This document shows, in pieces, positions 1-13,300 of a stretch of DNA of 64,000 nt. How positions within the stretch are numbered: position 1 is the stretch's first letter; every line of letters begins with the position of its first letter. The DNA is from Chloroflexota bacterium. GTDB lineage: Bacteria > Chloroflexota > Dehalococcoidia > Lucifugimonadales > UBA2985. Below the pieces are notes generated by a model. That model had not been told where the DNA came from. It worked only from the letters and a program-made list of their open reading frames with translations, and searched no databases. The translations under genes and the position numbers were made by a program. Location: contig JAPPHY010000012.1 in NCBI GenBank assembly GCA_028877205.1, positions 1-64,000 on the forward strand. The letters are read 5' to 3'.

Positions 1-74
1 TGGGCGGTAGTGGACTCGAACCACTGACCTCTGCCATGTCAAGGCAGCACTCTAACCGGCTGAGCTAACCGCCC
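1..74 (-). tRNA. tRNA-Val (anticodon GAC)
   Basis: Minus strand folds as GGGCGGT...ACCGCCC acceptor, anticodon arm CTGCC-TTGACAT-GGCAG, T-arm GTGGTTCGAGTCCAC. Confidence 0.96.
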
Positions 75-92
75 ACGCTGCGATTGCGGCGC

Positions 93-115
93 GCCGGCAC
101 GGCAAGCATGCCGGC
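93..115 (-). terminator. possible terminator hairpin downstream of rpoC
   Basis: GCCGGCA (93-99) / TGCCGGC (109-115) inverted repeat between the rpoC stop and tRNA-Val; no clear U-tract. Confidence 0.35.
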
Positions 116-124
116 GCCACGTCA

Positions 125-4076
<3,952 letters not shown>

Positions 4077-4093
<17 letters not shown>

Positions 4094-7000
4094 TCTCCAA
4101 CTCCTCTGTGTCGTTACTGCCGTTCACATCGTCTCCCGGGCCCGTGTCTTCATCCTCGCTGCCGTCCGTGAGGAACGAGACATCCAGGTCCACCCGGTTC
4201 TCCGGCTCCGCGTCCACGTCCATCATCCACCCCATGGCGTCCATCTCGCTGAGAATCTCGCCTTCCACGGTGAGCTCGTCTGTGGGCTCAGCGAGCATGG
4301 GCTGCTCCTCCTCCTCGTGCAGCAGCTCTACGGAGAGGCCCAGGCTCTGGAGCTCCTTCACCAGAACGTGGAAGGACTCCGGCACGCCCGGCTGCACCAC
4401 GTCCTCGCCCTTGACTATGGCCTCGTAGGTCTTGACTCGACCCATGACGTCGTCCGACTTTACGGTGAGCATCTCCTGGAGGTTGTAGGCTGCGCTGTAG
4501 GACTCGAGCGCCCAGACCTCCATCTCGCCGAACCTCTGCCCGCCGAACTGCGCCTTCCCTCCCAGCGGCTGCTGCGTGATCAGCGAGTATGGGCCGGTTG
4601 AGCGAGCGTGAATCTTGTCCTCCACCAAGTGTATCAGCTTCAGCATGTAGATGTAGCCGACCGTTACCGGCTGGAAGAACGGCTCCCCTGTCTGCCCGTC
4701 GTACAGGATGCTCTTGCCCAGAGTAGGAGCCGACTTCCCGGTCTCCTTGCTCAGCCGGAGCGCCTCCTGAGACATCTCATCCTCGGTCATGCTGGAGGTG
4801 TCCAGGCCGGCCTCCTCCGACAGCCAAATTCGGAGGCACGCCTGCCTGGCTTCGCCCGGGTGACTGTCGCTAAACACCACCTCGGGATCGAAGCCCCGAG
4901 CGGTGAGCCAATCACTCACCTTGTCCACGTCGGGCTCCGCTTCGCCATTTTGGGAATGTGGCTCGATTGCGCCGGACTGCTGGATTATCCACGCCTTGGC
5001 AAGGCCGTCCTCAATTGCGCCATCCTTCGCCCCGTCGAACACCGGACTTGCCACTCTCATGCCCAGGCTGTGAGCAGCCATGCCGAGATGCGTCTCCAGC
5101 AGCTGTCCCAGATTCATGCGAGAGGGCACGCCGATGGGGTTGAGAATGATGTCAACGGGCGTACCGTCGGCCAGATACGGCATGTCCGCCACGGGCAGCA
5201 CGCGGGAAATCACACCCTTGTTGCCGTGCCGGCCTGCCATCTTGTCGCCCTCGGAGATCTTTCTCGTCTGGGCAATCCAGACGCGCACCATGGTGTTCAC
5301 GCCCGGGGGCAGCTCGTCTCTGCTGTCCCTGGACAGGAACTTCACGTCGATGACCTTGCCGCGCTCGCCGTGGGGCACCCTCAGGGAGGTGTCCTTCACA
5401 TCGCGGGCCTTCTCGCCGAAGATCGCCCTGAGGAGCTTCTCTTCGGCGGTGAGCTCAGTCTCGCCCTTGGGGGTAATCTTGCCGACCAGTATGTCGCCGG
5501 GGCCGACCTCGGCGCCGGGGCGAACTATGCCAAGCTCGTCCAGGTTGCGCAGGCCATCCTCACCCACGTTTGAGATGTCGCGGGTTATCTCCTCGGGGCC
5601 AAGCTTGGTGTCCCTGGCCTCAACCTCGTACTTCTCGATGTGAATGGAGGTGAACTTGTCCCGCCTCAGCAGCTCCTCGCTGACGATGATGGCGTCCTCG
5701 AAGTTGTACCCCTCCCAGCTCATGAACGCCACGAGAACGTTCTGGCCAAGGGCGAGCTCGCCGTTGTCGGTGGACGAACTGTCGGCCAGCGGCTGTCCCG
5801 CCTCCACCTTCTGACCCTTGGTCACGATGGCGCGCTGCGTGATGCAGGTGCCCTGGTTGCTGCGCAGGAACTTGATCAGCGGATGTGACTCAACGTTGCC
5901 TTCCGCGTCCGTGACCTCAATGAGTTCGCCGGATACACTGGAGACCACGCCGGGGTTCCTGGAAAGGACTACCTGCCCGCTGTCCTTGGCCACCCTGCCC
6001 TCCATTCCGGTGCCCACAAGCGGGGCCTCGGTGACCAGCAGAGGGACGGCCTGGCGCTGCATGTTGGAGCCCATGAGAGCGCGGATGGCGTCGTCGTGCT
6101 CCAGGAAGGGTATCAGCGCAGCGGACACGCTCACGATCTGTATCGGAGAGATGTCCATGTACTCCACGTTGGAGGGAGGCTCCATAGTGAAGACCTCTCC
6201 CATTCTCGCTTCCACCCTGTCCGTAATGAACTGGTTCTTGGCGTCCAGGGGCGAGTTGGCCTGGGCGATGCGGAATCTCTCCTCCTCGTCCGCGGCCAGG
6301 TAGTGGATGTCCAGCGGGTCCGCAGAGGCGAACGGCTTCACATTGACCGGGCGCGGCTCCAGGGCGGCGAGGCGCTTGGCCAGCGCCGCCGACACTGTCT
6401 GGCCCCTGCGGGCAATGACCTTTCCATCGTCACCTTCCACCGGCTCCGTGATTGTGCGGCCGCGGAGGTCCGGGTAGTTGCTGAGCACCTCGGTGACCAC
6501 CTTGCGGTACGGCGTTTCGATGAAGCCGAACTCGTTGGTCCTGGCGTACGTGGCCAGCGAGCCGAGGAGGCCGATGTTGGGGCCTTCCGGCGTCTCGATG
6601 GGGCAGATGCGGCCGTAGTGAGAGTGGTGAACGTCTCGCACGTCGAATCCGGCGCGCTCTCGGGACAGGCCTCCGGGGCCGAGCGCCGAGAGGCGGCGCT
6701 TGTGCGTGAGCTCCGCCAGTGGGTTGGTCTGGTCCATGAACTGGGACAGCTGCGACCCGCCAAAGAACTCCCGGACGGCCGCCACCACGGGGCGCACGTT
6801 GATCAGAGTGCCCGGCGTCACCTGAGTGGGGTCCGGCTGCGTGGTCATACGCTCACGTATGACGCGCTCCATGCGCAGCAGGCCGACGCGCATACCGTTC
6901 TGCAGCAACTCGCCCACGGCCCTGATACGCCGGTTGCCCAGGTGGTCGATGTCGTCCGGCGGCTCGAGTCCGTTGTTGACCAGTATCATCTTCCTGACGA

Positions 7001-7931
7001 CCGCCACCAGGTCTTCCTTCGTTATATTGTGCTCGTCCGGGCTGACGCTGATGCCGAGCCTGCGGTTGAGCTTGTACCTACCCACCCGGCCCAGGTCGTA
7101 GCGGCGAGGGTTGAAGAACAGGTTCTCCATCAGGTTGCGGGCGTTCTCCACGTTGGGAGGCTCGCCCGGCCTGAGGCGGCGGTAGAACTCCAGCAGGGCT
7201 TCTTCCTGGCTCAGGACATGGGTATCGCGCTCCAGCGTGGAGCGGATGTACTGGTGCGTAGGATCGCTGTCCACGTCCTGGAACATCGTGAACAGCTCGT
7301 CCTCGCTAACCAACCCGAGAGCGCGCAGCAGCGTAGTTAGGGGCGCCTTTCGCTTCCGGTCCACCTTCACCGAGAGCACGTCCCGGTTGCTGGTCTCGAA
7401 CTCCAGCCAGGCGCCTCGGTATGGTATGAGCTTGCCGGCGCACAGGTCACGGTCGCTTGCAACGTCTCGCTCGACGGTGAGGTACACGCCGGGGGAGCGC
7501 ACCAGCTGGCTGACCACCACGCGCTCCGCGCCGTTGATGATGAAGGTGCCCTGCGAGGTCATCATGGGGATGTCACCCATGAATAGGTTTTGCTCCTTGA
7601 TCTCGCCGGTCTCCTTGATGAGGAGGCTCGCCTTCACGTACAGGGGCGCGGAGTAGGTGACCTCCTTGTCCCGGCACTCCTCCTCAGTGTACTTGGGCGG
7701 ATAGAAGGTGTGGTCGGTGAAGTTCAACTCGAACCGCCCGCCGGTGAAGTCCTGTATAGGAGAGATCTCCTCGAAGAGCGTCTGGAGGCAGTCGCCCTTG
7801 AACCACTCGAAAGATGCGGTCTGCAGCTGGATGAGGTTTGGGACGTCAAGAACCGCGGGAATCCTGGCGTAGGACTTCTGGTCGAGGGGGGCGGTGACGC
7901 TGCTGGGAGAAACGACGGCTAGAGATTCCAT
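4077..7931 (-). CDS. rpoB: DNA-directed RNA polymerase subunit beta
   Basis: ORF with [24 protein letters not shown] (Rif region), [53 protein letters not shown]. Start set at MESLAVVSP inside the longer ORF. Confidence 0.97.
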
Positions 7932-8122
7932 TGTGAGGCACGCTCCTGGTGGGTGAACTTGGTCCGGCTCCCTTCGGGCGCGGGAAAACAGCAACTAGAT
8001 AGTCGCAGGGAAAGAGGTGGAGATCACAGGATGAAGCATAAAATGACAGTATATAACCATAACACGCGCGGACGCGCATGTCAACGGCAAATCCGGGCAA
8101 TTTTTGAGCGGTTCTGCCGCAG

Positions 8123-8431
8123 CTATTCCGTCCCGCGCTCCCGCCTGTCCCGCTCCTCCAGCGCCTCCCGCAGCATCTCGACCTCGCGGCGCAGGCTCCG
8201 CTGACGCTGCGACACGTAGTACAGGTACGCGAAGAAGCCCAGCCACGTCAAGGTGTAGGCCGCAAACAGGTATGGAAGGTTGGCCTCGGGTCCGCTGCTC
8301 TCGGCGGCTACCTCCGCCGACCGGTCGGCGCCGTCCTGCTGAGCGAACACCGCCGTTGAAGCCAGGATGAGCAGCGCCAATGCAGCCAGTGTCGCCACCA
8401 GGGTTCCCGTCGTTCTGCCGATCGCGTTCAT
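8123..8431 (-). CDS. CcmD-like small membrane protein
   Basis: 102 aa: signal/TM segment, then NLPYLFAAYTLTWLGFFAYLYYVSQRQRSLRREVEMLREAL, directly after ccmC; typical CcmD-like topology and position. Confidence 0.65.
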   Translation of the reverse strand: MNAIGRTTGTLVATLAALALLILASTAVFAQQDGADRSAEVAAESSGPEANLPYLFAAYTLTWLGFFAYLYYVSQRQRSLRREVEMLREALEERDRRERGTE

Positions 8432-9147
8432 GTGCCCTCCATCGCCCGGCGTTCCGGCACCGCATACTCGACGCTCACCCGCGCGCGGTCTGTCTCCTCC
8501 TCGCTGCGGCGCAGCGACAGCCGCTCCAGCAGCAGGTACGCGAACAGGAACGTGAACGCTATGGTGGCAACCATCAGCACCGTCCGCATGGACGGCTCCA
8601 GGGCGCCCGTTGCCGCAGGACCGACAACCAGCGGCGGATGGACCGTGCGCCACCACACCACGGACAGGTAGATGATTGGAACGTCCACAAAGCCCACGAT
8701 GCCCAGAACGGCCGCGAATCGCGACCCTTGGTCGCCGGGCGGAGAGTACGCCCGCAGCATCAGGTAGGCCGCGTAGATGAGCCACAGAATGAGCGACGTG
8801 GTGAGCTTGGGGTCCCACGTCCACCACACGCCCCAGGCGGGCTTGGCCCACGTGACGCCCGTCACCAGCATCAGCGTGGTGAATAGCATGCCGATCTCCG
8901 CCGACGAGTAGGCCAGACGGTCACATGCCTGGCTCCGCTTCCACAGGTAGCCCACGCTGCCCACTACCACCCAGAAGAACGCGAAGAATCCGACCCACGC
9001 CTGCGCAACGTGGAAGTAGAATATCCGCTGCGAGATGCCCAGGTTCTTCTCGGTGGGCACCCAGATGAACACCATGTACAAGGTCAGCAGCATCAGCGCT
9101 GCGCTCGTGACGAGCAGTGCGTTCCTGGCCAGCCGGTTCGTAGTCAT
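8428..9147 (-). CDS. ccmC: Cytochrome c biogenesis protein CcmC (heme export)
   Basis: 239 aa multi-TM protein with WGVWWTWDPKLTTSLILWLIYAAYL tryptophan-rich motif. Confidence 0.93.
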   Translation of the reverse strand: MTTNRLARNALLVTSAALMLLTLYMVFIWVPTEKNLGISQRIFYFHVAQAWVGFFAFFWVVVGSVGYLWKRSQACDRLAYSSAEIGMLFTTLMLVTGVTWAKPAWGVWWTWDPKLTTSLILWLIYAAYLMLRAYSPPGDQGSRFAAVLGIVGFVDVPIIYLSVVWWRTVHPPLVVGPAATGALEPSMRTVLMVATIAFTFLFAYLLLERLSLRRSEEETDRARVSVEYAVPERRAMEGT

Positions 9148-9154
9148 TCTCTCA

Positions 9155-9829
9155 TCACTCCTGTATGACGTGCTCGAATGCGAATGCGCAGAAGACCAGC
9201 GCCAGAAGGTCGAAAACGGCCAGCAGCTGGACCCACTTGGCGATCTCGCCCCATGGCCTGCCCTCTAGCACGCCGCCGGAAGCGGCCACGGCGCCAATGA
9301 CAACCGGCACCACGATTGGCAGGAACAGCATCGGCAGCATGATCTCGCGGGAGCGCGTGTTCACCGCAATCGCCGAGAACAGCGTGCCGATGGCGACGAA
9401 TCCCACCGTGGCCAGCAGAATCACGAGCAGCAGCACCGGCTGGAACGGCGACACGTCGAAGAGAACGGCGAAGAACGGCAGAAGCACCGCTTCCGCAGCC
9501 AGCATGAACGCGAGGCCGCCAAGCATCTTGCCCGCGAACAGGGCGTCCCTGCCCGTGGGGGTCAGCAGAAGGCCCTCCAGGTTGCCCCGGTCCTTCTCCA
9601 GCGCGAACGAGCGGGTCAGCCCCAGTACGCCGGCAAAGGTGATCGACACCCAGAGGACGCCCGGCGCAACCACCGGCGTGAACCTCGTCTCCTTGTTCAC
9701 CGCAAAGTTGAGTATCACCAGCGTGAGGATAGCGAAGGTCAGTACGGCTGTGACCACCTCCTTGGCCCGCAGCTCTGTGAGCACGTCCTTCCACATCATG
9801 GTCGCAACCACGCTCCAGAAACCCGTCAC
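9155..9829 (-). CDS. ccmB: Heme exporter protein CcmB
   Basis: 224 aa multi-TM protein with EKDRGNLEGLLLTPTGRDALFAGKMLGG, between ccmA and ccmC. Confidence 0.9.
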   Translation of the reverse strand: MTGFWSVVATMMWKDVLTELRAKEVVTAVLTFAILTLVILNFAVNKETRFTPVVAPGVLWVSITFAGVLGLTRSFALEKDRGNLEGLLLTPTGRDALFAGKMLGGLAFMLAAEAVLLPFFAVLFDVSPFQPVLLLVILLATVGFVAIGTLFSAIAVNTRSREIMLPMLFLPIVVPVVIGAVAASGGVLEGRPWGEIAKWVQLLAVFDLLALVFCAFAFEHVIQE

Positions 9830-10560
9830 GGCGCCACCCTCGTGTGGCGGCCGTAGGTGTCGCGAAGTGTATCCTCGTCCACCATCGCCCGCTCTTCCTC
9901 GAATGCGATGCGGCCGTTCGCGAGAATCGCGACGCGGTCGCCCAGAGCAAGTCCTCTGTCCAGGCTGTGCGTGGCCATGAGAACGGTGCGCCGGCCGCGC
10001 TCGCCGGCGGACGCGATCGCGCTGAGCATCTCCAGCGCCTCCTGGTCCAGCCCCGTCTCCGGCTCGTCGAGCAGCAGGATGGGCGGATCGTGGAGGATGG
10101 CGCGGGCCAGAGACGCCCGCTTCTGCAACCCGTGCGAGAGTGTGCCCACCCTGCGGGACAGGTGCGGGCGGAGGCCCACCATGTCTGCGGCCTGCTCAAT
10201 GCGCTCGTCGAGGTGCTTCAGCCCGAACATCCTGCCGTGGAACCTGAGGTTCTCCCGCGGTGTAAGGTCGGCGTACAGAAGGGGCTGATGGGTGACCACT
10301 CCTATGTTCCTCCTGACGGCCGTGGCTTCCTTCCTGAGATCGAACCCGGCGATAGCCACCTCGCCCTCGTCCGGGCGCGCGATGGTGGCCAGCACTTTGA
10401 TGAGGGTGGTCTTGCCGGAACCGTTGGGGCCGAAGACTGTCAGGAAAGCCCCCCAGGGCAGGCTCAGGTCCAGCCCCCTGAGCACCAAGTGAGGCCCGTA
10501 GGCCTTGCTCAGGCCACTCGCGCGGATGGCAAGGGCCTCGCGGCCGCCCGACTCTGCCAT
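9826..10560 (-). CDS. ccmA: ABC transporter ATP-binding protein CcmA (heme exporter)
   Basis: Walker A GPNGSGKTT, signature LSHGLQKRASLARAIL, Walker B ILLLDEPETGLD. Start set at MAESGG; ends overlapping ccmB by 4 nt. Confidence 0.9.
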   Translation of the reverse strand: MAESGGREALAIRASGLSKAYGPHLVLRGLDLSLPWGAFLTVFGPNGSGKTTLIKVLATIARPDEGEVAIAGFDLRKEATAVRRNIGVVTHQPLLYADLTPRENLRFHGRMFGLKHLDERIEQAADMVGLRPHLSRRVGTLSHGLQKRASLARAILHDPPILLLDEPETGLDQEALEMLSAIASAGERGRRTVLMATHSLDRGLALGDRVAILANGRIAFEEERAMVDEDTLRDTYGRHTRVAP

Positions 10561-10933
10561 GCTACCCCTCGGCTTGCCCGCCATGTTGGCCTGCCCGGCA
10601 ACCCACTTCCGGGGAGCATGATACATCAATTGTGAATTTATGCGCAAGCGGAGGGGCCGGTGCGGCTGGGCATGAGGGCCTTCGGTGTCCCCTTTCGGCG
10701 GCTCCGCGACTGCGATTGCAGCCGCGCACATTCTGGTCTCTTGCGTTGCGAGCGAGTTCATCCACTCGACAAGACTGACGCAACGCATCATAATATCATT
10801 GTGGAGCTTGGCTGTGGCACACGTTCAGCATCCTGGCGCGCAATAATGTGATTCGTAACGTTGGAGACCGAAAGCGCAGCTATCCGCAGAGCGACTAAGA
10901 CACATCCGGGCTAGGTGAGAGGGAGGGTGGCAG

Positions 10934-11950
10934 ATGTACAACGCACAGGCCGGCAGGGTCCTCTACGCACGTAGCGATCTGTCCTCATTTGTCTCTGCCG
11001 CAATCCTGAGCTTCCTGATATTCGGGGGCCTCTTCTATGCCGTTCTTAACTGGTCGGAGCGTCCCGCGGATCCAGCTATCTCCTTCGCTGCCGCCTTCGA
11101 TGTCCTGAACGAGATGGACTCCGTGTACTTCACCGTGGAAGAGGAGAAGGACGGCGGTACGGGCACATTCAGGTTTACCAACCTTGGCGTACTCGGAATC
11201 GAGATTTCTGAGCACTACTTCCCAGCCGACTGGGACGCATTCGAGCAGCAGACCGAGGAAGACTGCATCGTGCAGGACGAGACGTATCGCTATTGTGTCT
11301 ATCGCAAGCGCGGCACCGGCGAGGAGGTTGGGCAGGTCGAATGGGGATACTCGGAGAGCACCACTGTAGAAGGAGCCTTTGTGCGCCCGGATTCAGTCCA
11401 CTACACCGAAACTCGGAAGCCCGACCGGCCCCTACGATTATCGGCGCCGCCAGGCGTCAGTCGGATGGAGCGGCCCCCGGTGGAGCTTCTCTACGTCGAT
11501 GGCGTGACCTGGTCGAGAACCGTTGGCGGTAGCAGGTACTGGCATACATCAAACGCCGATGGGTTACCTGGCCCCATCGGGGTAGACCTCTATACTTGGG
11601 GCTTGTTGGACGCGTCCGGATCGGACCTCTATTTCGAGGGCTTGGCGCATGTGTCCGGCATTGAGGGCACAGGCCTCTTGGATAGATATGACAACGTGAA
11701 GCGCCTTGAAGATTCCGAGCTTGACGGTATCCCGGTTGAGCGCTATCTGGCCGCGAGCAAAGTGGGCAGCGAGGCTTTGGAGATCTGGGTGGGCAAAGAG
11801 GACGGCCTCGTCAGGAAGATAAGCAAGAGGATAGATGGCACCACGAGATGGGACACCTTCTCGTCGGTACGAACCTACACCTTCAGCCGGTTCAATGAGC
11901 CTGCGGAGATTCCGCGTCCGTGGCCCTGCTTTGGGGCGCCGGGCTGCTAG
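10934..11950 (+). CDS. Hypothetical protein, N-terminal membrane anchor
   Basis: 338 aa ORF with one N-terminal hydrophobic segment (FVSAAILSFLIFGGLFYAVL); no recognised domain. Confidence 0.8.
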   Translation: MYNAQAGRVLYARSDLSSFVSAAILSFLIFGGLFYAVLNWSERPADPAISFAAAFDVLNEMDSVYFTVEEEKDGGTGTFRFTNLGVLGIEISEHYFPADWDAFEQQTEEDCIVQDETYRYCVYRKRGTGEEVGQVEWGYSESTTVEGAFVRPDSVHYTETRKPDRPLRLSAPPGVSRMERPPVELLYVDGVTWSRTVGGSRYWHTSNADGLPGPIGVDLYTWGLLDASGSDLYFEGLAHVSGIEGTGLLDRYDNVKRLEDSELDGIPVERYLAASKVGSEALEIWVGKEDGLVRKISKRIDGTTRWDTFSSVRTYTFSRFNEPAEIPRPWPCFGAPGC

Positions 11951-12023
11951 GATCCGCCGGGCGCGAACGCGTCAAGCTGGCCATTTAGGATAGCCTGCCG
12001 GCACTGCCAACGCGCGCGTCAAA

Positions 12024-12053
12024 TTGACACCTCCACGTCTGCACTGCTACAAT
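12024..12053 (+). promoter_or_regulatory. sigma70-like promoter upstream of the SufT/Mrp pair
   Basis: TTGACA (12024-12029), 18 nt spacer, TACAAT (12048-12053). Confidence 0.6.
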
Positions 12054-12100
12054 CGCGGCAAGCGCAGTATGCGCAGCCCCACATCCAAGCGAGGTCCAAC

Positions 12101-12415
12101 ATGGCAACTGCTAAGGAAGTCACACTCGACGAAGTCAAGGAAGCCCTCAGGGACGTCTACGACCCGGAGATCCCCGTCAACGTCTATGACCTCGGCCTAA
12201 TCTACGACATCCAGCTCAACGGCGGCGAGGTCTACGTGCAGATGACGCTCACCGCGCCCGGCTGCGGCATGGGCCCGTACATCGCACAGAACGCCGAGTG
12301 GCGCATCGCAGAGATCGAGGGCGTGGAGGACGTTGAGGTCGACATGGTGTTCGACCCTCCGTGGAACCCGGAGATGATCACCGAGGACGGCAAGAAGCTG
12401 CTGGGGCTGGACTGA
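12101..12415 (+). CDS. MIP18/DUF59-family Fe-S cluster assembly protein (SufT/PaaD-like)
   Basis: 104 aa; VKEALRDVYDPEIPVNVYDLGLIYDI and MTLTAPGCGMGP are DUF59 signatures; upstream of an Mrp ATPase. Confidence 0.92.
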   Translation: MATAKEVTLDEVKEALRDVYDPEIPVNVYDLGLIYDIQLNGGEVYVQMTLTAPGCGMGPYIAQNAEWRIAEIEGVEDVEVDMVFDPPWNPEMITEDGKKLLGLD

Positions 12416-12487
12416 TCTCCCTCCCTACACTCGACGTTTTCCACTCGCGCCCTCCCCTTCAGGGCGCGCCCGGAGGTACATGACCTA

Positions 12488-13300
12488 ATGGCCCGACAGC
12501 TGTCACCCCAAGAGCAGGCGCGCCTGGAGGCCATGAAGCGGAGCTGGCAGCAGCGCCGCGAGATCACCGGCAGGCTGTCCCGCATCCGCAAGAAGATCGG
12601 CGTGTACAGCGGCAAGGGCGGCGTGGGCAAGACCACCGTCGCCGTGAACCTCGCCGTCACGCTCGCGCAGAAGGGCTACTCCGTCGGCCTGATGGACACC
12701 GACATCGACTGCCCAAACGCCACCCGCGTCCTGGGCGCCACTGAGAAGCCCACCATGCAGGACGACATGCTAATCCCGCCGGTCCAGTACGGCGTGAAGA
12801 TCATCTCGATGGCCTTTTTCCAGCAGAACGAGGAGGAGGCGATCATCTGGCGCGGCCCCATGGTGCACAACGCGATCAACCAGTTCCTGCAGACCACCGA
12901 CTGGGGCGACCTCGACTGCCTGGTGGTCGACCTGCCGCCCGGTACGTCGGACGCGCCGCTCACGGTGATGCAGGCGCTCAGCCTGGACGGATTCGTGGTC
13001 GTCACCTCGCCGCAGGCGCTCGCCAAGCTGGACGCCAAGCGCTCCATCAACATGATCCGCAAGCTAAACGTCAACGTGCTGGGCGTAGTGGAGAACTTCA
13101 GCGGCGAAGTGTTCGGCAGCGGCGCGGGCGAAGAGCTTGCGCAGGAGATGGACATCCCATTCATGGGACGAATGGACATGAGAGCCGACTATCGGGACAA
13201 CTCCGCGCCGACCGTCCTCACCAGCCCGCTTGTGGCCGCCGAGTACGAAAGCGTGGCCTTGGCGCTGGAGCCCGCCCTGGCCGCCGACGCGGACGGCTAG
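12488..13300 (+). CDS. Mrp/NBP35-family P-loop Fe-S carrier ATPase
   Basis: 270 aa; deviant Walker A YSGKGGVGKTTVAVNLA; LMDTDIDCPNATRVLG; VVDLPPGTSDAPL. Confidence 0.92.
   Translation: MARQLSPQEQARLEAMKRSWQQRREITGRLSRIRKKIGVYSGKGGVGKTTVAVNLAVTLAQKGYSVGLMDTDIDCPNATRVLGATEKPTMQDDMLIPPVQYGVKIISMAFFQQNEEEAIIWRGPMVHNAINQFLQTTDWGDLDCLVVDLPPGTSDAPLTVMQALSLDGFVVVTSPQALAKLDAKRSINMIRKLNVNVLGVVENFSGEVFGSGAGEELAQEMDIPFMGRMDMRADYRDNSAPTVLTSPLVAAEYESVALALEPALAADADG

Noticed and set aside
6096-7340. 414 aa plus-strand ORF
   Set aside because: Antisense to rpoB, no protein-family signal.
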